From NCBI GenBank assembly GCA_035513995.1, contig DATKBL010000198.1, positions 1 to 6,915 on the forward strand: a DNA stretch of 6,915 nucleotides, in the 5' to 3' direction. Below the pieces are notes generated by a model. The model was not told where the DNA came from. It did not search any database and was given only the letters and a program-made list of their open reading frames with translations. The stretch is from DASUTW01 sp035513995 (GTDB taxonomy: Bacteria > Actinomycetota > UBA4738 > CALAEC01). This document shows, in pieces, positions 1-5,714 of the stretch; the stretch's first letter is position 1, and every line of letters begins with the position of its first letter. The translations under genes and the position numbers were made by a program.

Positions 1-297
1 GTGCAGATGTTCTTCAAGCTGAAGCTCCCCGGCGGCCTGCCCTTCATCTTCGCCGGGCTGAAGACCGCCTCGGTGCTGGCGGTCGTCGGGGCGATCGTCG
101 GCGAGTTCCTGGGCGGGGGAGCGGGGTTCGGCTCGCTGATCAGGATCGCCGGGTCGCAGCTGGCGATCGCCCGGGTCTTCGGCTTCGTCACGATCCTGTC
201 GGTGATCGGATACCTGCTCTACGCGATCGTCGCCTGGGTGGAGCGGCGGGTGGTCTTCTGGCGCTCGTCCGAGCTGATCCCGGGCGCGGGGATGTGA
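1..297 (+). CDS. ABC importer permease, C-terminal part (NitT/TauT/SsuC type), 5' truncated by window
   Basis: This is the last 98 codons of an inner-membrane permease of the binding-protein-dependent transport family. The first codon (GTG) is almost certainly an internal valine, because the sequence opens inside the cytoplasmic loop that docks the ATPase: a basic stretch followed by KLPGGLPFIFAGLK (about residues 8-21), which matches the end of the EAA loop. Next comes a hydrophobic helix with AVVGAIVGEFLGGGAGFG (about 27-44), typical of nitrate, sulfonate, taurine and pyrimidine-precursor permeases. A last helix (about 58-80) and a short basic tail follow. The ATPase and binding protein are expected upstream, outside the window. 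The amidohydrolase starts six bases after the stop, so the imported compound is plausibly handled by the downstream enzymes. The family call is firm; the substrate cannot be read. Confidence 0.9.
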   Translation: MQMFFKLKLPGGLPFIFAGLKTASVLAVVGAIVGEFLGGGAGFGSLIRIAGSQLAIARVFGFVTILSVIGYLLYAIVAWVERRVVFWRSSELIPGAGM

Positions 298-303
298 GGT
301 GAC

Positions 304-1227
304 ATGAAGATCGTGGACACGCACAGCCATCTGTACCCACCGGCGTGGGCCGAGCACGGGCGCATGCCGCCGGACATGTTCGACGTCCCCGCGCTCCTCG
401 AGCGCCAGGAGGAGGGGGGCGTCGAGGTCAGCGTCATCTCCGACCCCCACATCTGGTACGGGGAGCTGGACCCCGGGTCGATCGAGCGGACCCGCGAGTA
501 CAATGACTTCGTCGCGGAGCTCTCGCGCGAGCACGCGCCGAGGATCGCCGCCCTCGGTAGCGTCACGCCCTGGCGCGGCGCGGACCACGTCCGCGAGGCC
601 GAGCGCGCGATCGAGGAGCTCGGGCTGCCCGGCCTGGCGATGGCCACGAGCGACGACGGCGGCTACCTCGACGCCGTCCCCGAGGCGTTCTGGGAGATGG
701 TCGCGGCCCGCGACGTCCCGGTCTTCCTGCACCCGGGGGGCGCGGTGATTGGCCAGGAGCTGATGAACGAGTATCGTCTCGCGGAGGTGTGCGGGCGGCC
801 CCTCGACACCACCGTCACCCTGTCGCGGTTCATCCTGATGGGCTTCATGGAGCGATACCCGGGCCTCCGCATCCTGTGTCCCCACGCGGGAGGGGCGATC
901 GCCACGATCGCCGACCGCCTGGACTTCGGGCACGAGCTCCGCGACTACGCCCCGCTGGGCCCCTGGGGCGAGGTGGAGCTCTCGATGCCCCCCTCGGAGT
1001 TCGTCAAGCGCCTCTACCTCGACACGGTGACCTACGGGCCGGCGCCGCTGCGGCTCGCCGTCGAGCGCGTCGGGGCGGATCACGTCGTCTACGGCTCCGA
1101 CAACCCGCCGGTCCCGTTCCCCTTGTCGCGGAGCATCGGCGTCGTGCGGGCCCTGGGTCTCTCGGGGTCCGACGAGGCGAAGGTGCTCGGGGGGAACGCG
1201 CGGAAGCTGTTCGGCCTTGAGGGCTGA
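304..1227 (+). CDS. Amidohydrolase-2 family metal-dependent hydrolase/decarboxylase (ACMSD-like)
   Basis: This is a 307-residue TIM-barrel enzyme of the amidohydrolase-2 family, which includes aminocarboxymuconate-semialdehyde decarboxylase, other aromatic-acid decarboxylases and some hydrolases. The expected metal and catalytic residues are present: the strand-1 motif DTHSH (H7, H9), H143 in FLHPGG, H194 in CPHAGGA and D266 in YGSDNP. All correspond to the zinc ligands and catalytic His of ACMSD-type proteins. The length fits the family (about 290-340) and the enzyme should be cytoplasmic. The ATG is chosen because the DTHSH strand sits directly after it, and GAGGTGA, overlapping the upstream stop, serves as ribosome binding site. 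Six bases separate it from the permease gene, so co-transcription and coupling are likely. Whether it decarboxylates or hydrolyses, and on which substrate, cannot be decided from sequence. Confidence 0.9.
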   Translation: MKIVDTHSHLYPPAWAEHGRMPPDMFDVPALLERQEEGGVEVSVISDPHIWYGELDPGSIERTREYNDFVAELSREHAPRIAALGSVTPWRGADHVREAERAIEELGLPGLAMATSDDGGYLDAVPEAFWEMVAARDVPVFLHPGGAVIGQELMNEYRLAEVCGRPLDTTVTLSRFILMGFMERYPGLRILCPHAGGAIATIADRLDFGHELRDYAPLGPWGEVELSMPPSEFVKRLYLDTVTYGPAPLRLAVERVGADHVVYGSDNPPVPFPLSRSIGVVRALGLSGSDEAKVLGGNARKLFGLEG

Positions 1228-1258
1228 AGGGTTCGCGCGGCGACCCGACCGGGGCTCC

Positions 1259-1288
1259 TTGACGACCTCGGGACGCTAGGGCTTGGAT
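1259..1288 (+). promoter_or_regulatory. Possible promoter ahead of the cyclase gene
   Basis: In the 87-base gap after the amidohydrolase there is TTGACG (1259-1264), a good -35 match, and 18 bases later TTGGAT (1283-1288), a poor -10 match. A start around 1295 would give a short leader reaching the ribosome binding site at 1305-1310. The -10 is weak and the gene may simply be read through from upstream. No convincing terminator hairpin is seen in the gap. Confidence 0.22.
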
Positions 1289-1314
1289 GCCGAGACGGAG
1301 GGAGAGGAGGAAGG

Positions 1315-2091
1315 ATGGCCGACATCCTGGGGAGCCTGATCGAGGCGATGTCGTCGGACACGGTGGAGGTGGTGGACCTCACCCAGCCGCTGTCCGACCG
1401 CACGCCGATCATCCAGCTGCCGGAGCCGTTCGCCAACACGCCCCCGCTGACGGTGCACGAGATCAGCAGGTACGACGACCGCGGGCCGGCGTGGTACTGG
1501 AACTGGCTCGAGATGGGGGAGCACCACGGGACGCACTTCGACGCCCCGATCCACTGGGTCAGCGGTCAGGACAAGCCCGACGTGTCGCAGATCCCCCCCG
1601 CACACCTGATCGGGCCGGCCGCGGTGATCGACAAGACCGCGGAGGTCGCGGAGAACCCCGACTACCTGCTCACCGTGAACGACGTCCGGGCCTTCGAGGC
1701 GGAGCACGGCTCGCTGCCCCAGGGCGGCTGGCTGCTGTACCGTACCGGATGGGACGTGCGGGCGCACGACCAGGCCGAGTTCCTCAACGCCGACGACACC
1801 GGCCCGCATACTCCCGGCGTGGACACCGAGTGCGCCCGCTGGCTGGCAGAGGAGGCCCCGATCGTGGGCATGGGGGTCGAGACCGTGGGGACCGACGCCG
1901 GCGCCGCCCACTCGTTCAACCCGCCGTTCCCCTGCCACTTCTTCATGCTCGGGGCGGGGAAGTACGGGCTCACCCAACTGGCGAACCTCGATCGGCTGCC
2001 GCCGACCGGCTCGGTGCTCGTGGCCGCCCCGCTCAAGCTCGAGGGGGGCTCGGGGAGCCCGACGCGCGCGATAGCGCTGATCCCGAGGTGA
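1315..2091 (+). CDS. Cyclase family (kynurenine formamidase-like) metal hydrolase, isatin-hydrolase-like features
   Basis: This is a 258-residue member of the cyclase family (kynurenine formamidases, isatin hydrolases and relatives), which hydrolyse amides or lactams with bound Zn or Mn. The signature HHGTHFDAPIH lies at 70-80, giving metal ligands H70, H74 and D76 and a further H80. The C-terminal half has the usual PGVDTECARWLAEE block (about 163-176), H208 in PCHFF, and NLDRLPPTG (about 224-232). Where many members have Glu in a YxxEN-LANL motif, this protein has T220-Q221, so the second metal site of KynB-type enzymes is probably not built. Aromatic residues W60 and W64 lie ten and six residues before H70, recalling the substrate pocket of isatin hydrolase (recalled, not computed). 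AGGAGG (1305-1310) decides the ATG; an internal ATG at codon 12 has poorer spacing. The family is certain, the substrate is not. Confidence 0.92.
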   Translation: MADILGSLIEAMSSDTVEVVDLTQPLSDRTPIIQLPEPFANTPPLTVHEISRYDDRGPAWYWNWLEMGEHHGTHFDAPIHWVSGQDKPDVSQIPPAHLIGPAAVIDKTAEVAENPDYLLTVNDVRAFEAEHGSLPQGGWLLYRTGWDVRAHDQAEFLNADDTGPHTPGVDTECARWLAEEAPIVGMGVETVGTDAGAAHSFNPPFPCHFFMLGAGKYGLTQLANLDRLPPTGSVLVAAPLKLEGGSGSPTRAIALIPR

Positions 2092-2106
2092 GGCCTCGAG
2101 GATCCG

Positions 2107-2130
2107 GGATGCGGATGCGGGTGCGGGTGA
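2107..2130 (+). repeat. Four imperfect tandem hexamers in the cyclase/hydrolase gap
   Basis: GGATGC, GGATGC, GGGTGC and GGGTGA run head to tail within the 115-base gap between the cyclase and alpha/beta hydrolase genes. The last copy can pair as a short stem, CGGGT (2124-2128) with ACCCG (2132-2136) around a three-base loop. A competing pairing joins CCGGG (2104-2108) to CCCGG (2133-2137). No T tract follows, so this is not a clear intrinsic terminator. It may be only slippage-prone sequence. Confidence 0.5.
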
Positions 2131-2139
2131 GACCCGGGC

Positions 2140-2169
2140 TTGCGTCGGCTGTCTGCGGTCGGACATCAT
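2140..2169 (+). promoter_or_regulatory. Possible weak promoter ahead of the alpha/beta hydrolase gene
   Basis: A locally less GC-rich patch holds TTGCGT (2140-2145) and, 18 bases on, CATCAT (2164-2169), which agrees with the -10 consensus at four of six positions. It lies about 40 bases before the start codon. The match is modest and the gene could equally be transcribed from upstream. Confidence 0.2.
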
Positions 2170-2189
2170 ACCGCTAGAGCGACCGGCGA

Positions 2190-2201
2190 CTCCTAGGAGG
2201 G
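2190..2201 (+). promoter_or_regulatory. Ribosome binding site embedded in a 10-base perfect palindrome
   Basis: AGGAGGG (2195-2201) is a near-ideal Shine-Dalgarno sequence five bases before the ATG at 2207, and it fixes that start. Its first part belongs to CTCCTAGGAG (2190-2199), a perfect palindrome, so an anti-Shine-Dalgarno CTCCT lies immediately upstream. With no loop the two halves cannot fold on each other well. The palindrome may be chance or a protein site. Confidence 0.7.
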
Positions 2202-2206
2202 CAGCC

Positions 2207-3316
2207 ATGATCTTCTTCCCGGACTTCCATGCGTTCGCGTTCCAGACGCAGCGCCTGATCGCCGAGATCCCGGGCGGCGGAGCCGACGTGATGGAGATCG
2301 CCCGGGCGGCCCACCGCATCGAGGAGGGCGACTTCGAGAGCTGGCGGTCGGGGTGGGAGTGGATCGCCGACCACGTCCGCGGGAACGCGGAGCGGAACGC
2401 CGCCGAGGGGCATCGTACCTCCGCTCGCGAGGGCTACTTCCGGGCCGCCAACTACTATCGATCCTCCGAGTTCTTCCTCCTCCAGGACGACCCGGGCAAG
2501 ATCGAGACCTGGAGGAGTATGGTCGACTGCTTCGAGCGGGCAGCGGAGCTCTCCGAGCCCCCCTTCGAGTGGTTCCGCTCGCCCTACGAGCAGGGGGAGG
2601 GGCTCCCGGGCTACCTCGCCCGTCCGCTCGGCGCCGAGGGCCCCTTGCCGACCGTCGTGTACCTCAACGGGGCTGACGGGACGAAGGAGGAGTCCTGGTA
2701 CCTGGCGGGGCGGGCGTTCGTGGACCGCGGCGTGAACTTCGTGGCCATCGACGGGCCCGGCCAAGGAGAGGTGCTCCGCGTCCAGGAGGTCTACAGCCGG
2801 CCCGACTACGAGGCCGCGATCTCACCGCTGTACGACTTCCTCGCCGCGCGCGAGGACGTGGACGCCGACCGGATGGCCCTCGTGGGGATCAGCATGGGCG
2901 GATACTACGCGGGACGCATCGCCTGCTACGAGCACAGGTTCCAGGCGTTCGCCCTGCACGGCGCGTGTCACAACGTGCTGGAGGACCTGTACGAGCCGTA
3001 CGAGCCGATCCGGCGCCAGGTCCAGTGGTTCACGGGGACGTTCGACGACGAGAAGGCGCGCGAGGTGCTGAAGGAGTTCGACCTGGGGCCGCACCTCGAC
3101 AAGGTGACGCGCCCCACCTACATCTGCCACGGGACCGAGGACGTCCTCGTGCAGCCCGCCGCGGCCGAGAAGACGTTCGCGGGCATCACCGGGGCGGAGA
3201 AGAAGCTGCAGTGGTGGGGCCCCGAGGAGACTGGCAGCCTTCACGCGAACGTCGACAACCCGAGCGAGGCGTACCCGGCGCTCGCCGACTGGGTCGTGGA
3301 TCACTTCGAGGACTGA
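2207..3316 (+). CDS. Alpha/beta hydrolase, 2,6-dihydroxypseudooxynicotine hydrolase/Ayg1-like (FrsA-related)
   Basis: This 369-residue serine hydrolase has a long helical N-terminal region (about 1-125) before the catalytic core. That architecture occurs in the C-C bond hydrolases related to 2,6-dihydroxypseudooxynicotine hydrolase of nicotine breakdown and fungal Ayg1. Core landmarks are TKEES (159-163), where a Glu is implicated in catalysis in that family, IDGPGQGE (181-188), nucleophile S229 in GISMGG, acid D312 in HGTEDVLV and catalytic H346 in SLHANVD. The spacing and order of this triad are normal, so the enzyme should be active. No signal peptide is seen. It lies 115 bases after the cyclase gene with its own strong ribosome binding site. 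Its stop overlaps the end of the opposite-strand MFS gene by 16 bases. A C-C cleaving role on a beta-diketone-like intermediate is inferred; esterase or amidase activity is the alternative. Confidence 0.9.
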   Translation: MIFFPDFHAFAFQTQRLIAEIPGGGADVMEIARAAHRIEEGDFESWRSGWEWIADHVRGNAERNAAEGHRTSAREGYFRAANYYRSSEFFLLQDDPGKIETWRSMVDCFERAAELSEPPFEWFRSPYEQGEGLPGYLARPLGAEGPLPTVVYLNGADGTKEESWYLAGRAFVDRGVNFVAIDGPGQGEVLRVQEVYSRPDYEAAISPLYDFLAAREDVDADRMALVGISMGGYYAGRIACYEHRFQAFALHGACHNVLEDLYEPYEPIRRQVQWFTGTFDDEKAREVLKEFDLGPHLDKVTRPTYICHGTEDVLVQPAAAEKTFAGITGAEKKLQWWGPEETGSLHANVDNPSEAYPALADWVVDHFED

Positions 3317-4509
3317 CGCGGCGACGCATCGTGGCGGACCGGGCCCGCCCGCCCCTCGGTCATCGTGACGAGGCCGCCCGCGGCGAGGAGCAGGATCACG
3401 CCGAGCCACCCGGTGGAGTAGCTCCCGGTGGCGTCGACCAGCAACCCGAACGCCGCGGGGCCCCACGCCAGTCCCGAGAGGAAGCCCAGCTGGATCATCC
3501 CGGAGGCGCGCCCCGCGTGTCGGGCCTCCGTGCCCCCGATGACGGCGAGCATCGTGAGCCCGCCCCACGCGGTGAGGGAGGCGCCGGCGGCGACGGCCCC
3601 CGCCCAGAGCAGCCACGTGCCGACGAGGGGCGCGGCCCAGATCGCCGCGACTGCCGCGATCGAGAGCGCGGCGATCAGGGCGAGCGACGGCGCCAGGCGG
3701 CTGAGCCCTTCGCCCGAACGGCTCCACAGGATGCGAGACACGACCGCCGTCAGGCCGAGCGCGGAGGCCACCGCCCCCGCGTGAGCGGGGCCCAGGCCCA
3801 TCTCCTCGTTCGCGTAGAGGGGGAGGTAGCTCGTGAGCGCGGTCATCCCCGCGCCCATCAGGAACGAGTACGCCGCGAGCCAGCCGACCCCCTTGATGCG
3901 GCCGGTGGATCGCCAGCGTGTCCCGGCCGACTCGTCGCTCTCGTGGTCTCGCGGCAGGCTGAGGAGCGTCGCGAGGCTCCAGATCGACGCCGCCGCGGCG
4001 GTGAGGATCAGCGTGGGTCGCCACCCCAGCGTGATCGCGCCGAGCGGCAGGAGGGCCCCGCCGAGGAAGAAGCCCGCCTGAACCCCCGACGCCTTCAGCC
4101 CGATCAGCAGCCCACGCTGCCCCGGAGGGACGTGGGTGGCGATCAGCTTGTTCGTGGTTGGGTTCCCCGACGCCCAGCCCAGCCCCGAGACGCAGGCGGC
4201 CGCGATGAGCAGGCCGTAGCCGGGCGCGATGGCGATGCCCAGCGTCGCCGCCCCCCCGAGCAGGCAGGTCGCGGCGAGCATCCGGCGACCGCCGACCACG
4301 TCGATGAGCCTGCCGGCGATGGGGGAGAAGGCGGCTCCCAGGGCGGCCGAGATCGCGAACAGTGTCCCGAGCTGGGTCCGCGTCAGGCCGAGCTCCTCGA
4401 CGAGGAACGGCGCGAGCACCGACATCGCGGGCGCGCCGAAGGTGCCGAACATCATGCCGGCGGTCATGATGACCGCGAAGAACCATCGGGAGCGGACGCT
4501 CCAGGTCAT
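3301..4509 (-). CDS. MFS transporter (12 TM)
   Basis: This is a 402-residue major facilitator superfamily carrier in the cytoplasmic membrane. About twelve hydrophobic helices can be traced, split into two halves by a hydrophilic, charged loop at about 186-208. The loop after helix 2 carries the MFS signature GRLIDVVGGRR (66-76). The short basic N-terminus (MTWSVRSRW) and the GNPTTNK stretch (115-121) also fit. The frame stays open upstream to 4848, but that part is Arg/Pro-rich and lies inside the M20 gene, so the ATG at 4509 is chosen. It lies five bases beyond the M20 stop with no clear Shine-Dalgarno sequence, which points to translational coupling. The product may move the substrate or product of the neighbouring hydrolases; import or export cannot be told apart. 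Its 3' end overlaps the convergent alpha/beta hydrolase gene by 16 bases. Confidence 0.9.
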   Translation of the reverse strand: MTWSVRSRWFFAVIMTAGMMFGTFGAPAMSVLAPFLVEELGLTRTQLGTLFAISAALGAAFSPIAGRLIDVVGGRRMLAATCLLGGAATLGIAIAPGYGLLIAAACVSGLGWASGNPTTNKLIATHVPPGQRGLLIGLKASGVQAGFFLGGALLPLGAITLGWRPTLILTAAAASIWSLATLLSLPRDHESDESAGTRWRSTGRIKGVGWLAAYSFLMGAGMTALTSYLPLYANEEMGLGPAHAGAVASALGLTAVVSRILWSRSGEGLSRLAPSLALIAALSIAAVAAIWAAPLVGTWLLWAGAVAAGASLTAWGGLTMLAVIGGTEARHAGRASGMIQLGFLSGLAWGPAAFGLLVDATGSYSTGWLGVILLLAAGGLVTMTEGRAGPVRHDASPRQSSK

Positions 4510-4514
4510 GGCGG

Positions 4515-5714
4515 TCAGGCGGCGGGGTCGTCCCGCCCGAGGAAGCGGAGCGCCGCCGCGAGCAGCGTCCGCCCACCGAGCTCCACGGAGCGCTCCTCGA
4601 CCGCGAACCGGCGGTTGTGGTGGGGAGCCTCCGGGCGCCCGTCCGTCGGCGCGATCCCCACGAACAGGTAGCAGCCCGGGGCCCGGTCGGTGAAGAAGGC
4701 GAGGTCGTCGGCGGCCATGACCGGTGGAGCGGGGACCACGTTGGGGCCGCCGACGACCTCGCCCGCGGCCTCGCGGGCGATCTCGACCATGTCGGGGTGG
4801 TTCATCACCGGCGGGCAGAACGGCCGGTGCGCGAACTCGGCCGTGCATCTGAACGCCGCGGCGATCTGCCGGGTGATCTCCTCGGCGCGCGCCGACAGGC
4901 GATCGTGAAGGTCTAGGCTCTCTGCGCGGATCGTCCCGGTGAGGCGCACGGTGTCGGGGACGATGTTGAACGCGCCCTCGGCCTGCACGGTCGCCATCGT
5001 GAGGACCGCGCGCTGGAGGGGGGAGACCTCACGGGCGACGAGCGCGTCGAGCGCGGTGATCACGTGGGCCGAGGTGAGCACCGGGTCGATCAGTTCGTTC
5101 GGGAAGGCGGAGTGGCCGCCCTTGCCGGTGATCTCGATCTCGATCTCGGCTGCGCTGGCCGCCGCGGCGCCGGGGGGGATCCCGATGACGCCGGTGGGGA
5201 TGTGGGCGTGCATGTGAAGGGCGAGGACCCCGTCGACCGGGGGGTCGTCCATGACCCCCGCCTCGACCATCCGGGTGGCGCCCGCGCCGATCTCCTCGGC
5301 CGGCTGGAACGCGACGCGGACGACCCCCGGGAGGTCGTCCCGGGCCGCGGCCAGCGCCTCGAGGACAGTCAGGAGGATCGCGGTGTGGGCGTCGTGGCCG
5401 CACGCGTGCATCACGCCGTCGGTTCGGGAGGCGTAGGGGAGGCCCGTGTCCTCGGTGATCGGGAGGGCGTCCATCTCGGCCCGGAGCAGCAGCGTCGGCC
5501 CCGCCCGCCCGCCTCGCAGGGTCGCCGTGACGCCGGTCTCGGCGATCCCCTCGCGGACGTCCTCCAGGCCGAGCCCCCGCAGCCGCTCGGCCACGATCCC
5601 GGCCGTGCGGACCTCCTGGAAGGCGAGCTCGGGGTTCGCGTGGAGGTCTCGCCACGTCTCGAGCATGGTCTTCACGAGCCGCTCGTCGAGCGCCGCGATC
5701 CCGCTCACGCCCAT
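4515..5714 (-). CDS. M20 family metallo-amidohydrolase (N-acyl/IAA-amino acid hydrolase type)
   Basis: This 399-residue cytoplasmic enzyme belongs to the M20 peptidase group that includes N-acyl-amino-acid amidohydrolases, hippurate hydrolase and plant auxin-conjugate hydrolases. Visible motifs in order are MDALPI (81-86), the metal-binding ACGHDAH (104-110; C105, H107), PAEE (138-141; catalytic E140 and metal E141), LHMHAH (166-171; H167 the likely ligand), KGGHSAFP (198-205) in the dimerisation domain (about 186-290), and the C-terminal PHHNRRF (364-370). The cysteine at 105 marks the aminoacylase/auxin-hydrolase branch. It should cleave an amide between an acyl group and an amino acid or amine. 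The ATG at 5714 gives a 10-base overlap with the upstream propeller gene; an alternative GTG two codons later would give a four-base GTGA overlap. No strong Shine-Dalgarno sequence is seen at normal spacing, so coupling to upstream translation is likely. The substrate is unknown. Confidence 0.92.
   Translation of the reverse strand: MGVSGIAALDERLVKTMLETWRDLHANPELAFQEVRTAGIVAERLRGLGLEDVREGIAETGVTATLRGGRAGPTLLLRAEMDALPITEDTGLPYASRTDGVMHACGHDAHTAILLTVLEALAAARDDLPGVVRVAFQPAEEIGAGATRMVEAGVMDDPPVDGVLALHMHAHIPTGVIGIPPGAAAASAAEIEIEITGKGGHSAFPNELIDPVLTSAHVITALDALVAREVSPLQRAVLTMATVQAEGAFNIVPDTVRLTGTIRAESLDLHDRLSARAEEITRQIAAAFRCTAEFAHRPFCPPVMNHPDMVEIAREAAGEVVGGPNVVPAPPVMAADDLAFFTDRAPGCYLFVGIAPTDGRPEAPHHNRRFAVEERSVELGGRTLLAAALRFLGRDDPAA

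Noticed and set aside
1244..1254. CCC-GACCG-GGG as a terminator after the amidohydrolase
   Set aside because: It has only three pairs in the stem and no T tract, so it is too weak to call.
2091..2105. Run of StuI, XhoI and BamHI-like sites resembling a cloning linker, with CCCGGG further on at 2133-2138
   Set aside because: Overlapping GC-rich palindromes are expected at this composition; flanking genes are continuous and no vector sequence is seen.
1276..2319. Minus-strand open frame (347 codons) opposite the cyclase gene
   Set aside because: Its composition is typical of an antisense shadow (Val-Arg-Pro-His rich), while the cyclase on the plus strand has all family blocks.
3775..3790. CCCCGC-GTGA-GCGGGG, a 6-bp stem with a GNRA-type loop on the plus strand
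   Set aside because: It lies inside the MFS coding region about 460 bases beyond the hydrolase stop, with no T tract. It is likely chance in GC-rich codons.
2822..4576. Long minus-strand open frame (584 codons) running under the alpha/beta hydrolase and MFS genes
   Set aside because: The translation is Arg/Pro/Gly/His-rich with no domain, and it lies under genes with intact motifs. It is a by-product of high GC.
2965..4671. Long plus-strand open frame (568 codons) opposite the MFS gene
   Set aside because: It is charged and low in complexity, with no recognisable motif; the MFS helices on the other strand explain the region.
4510..4848. Upstream extension of the MFS frame
   Set aside because: The extra 113 residues are Arg/Gly/Pro-rich and come from the M20 coding region in another frame; MFS homology begins right after the ATG at 4509.
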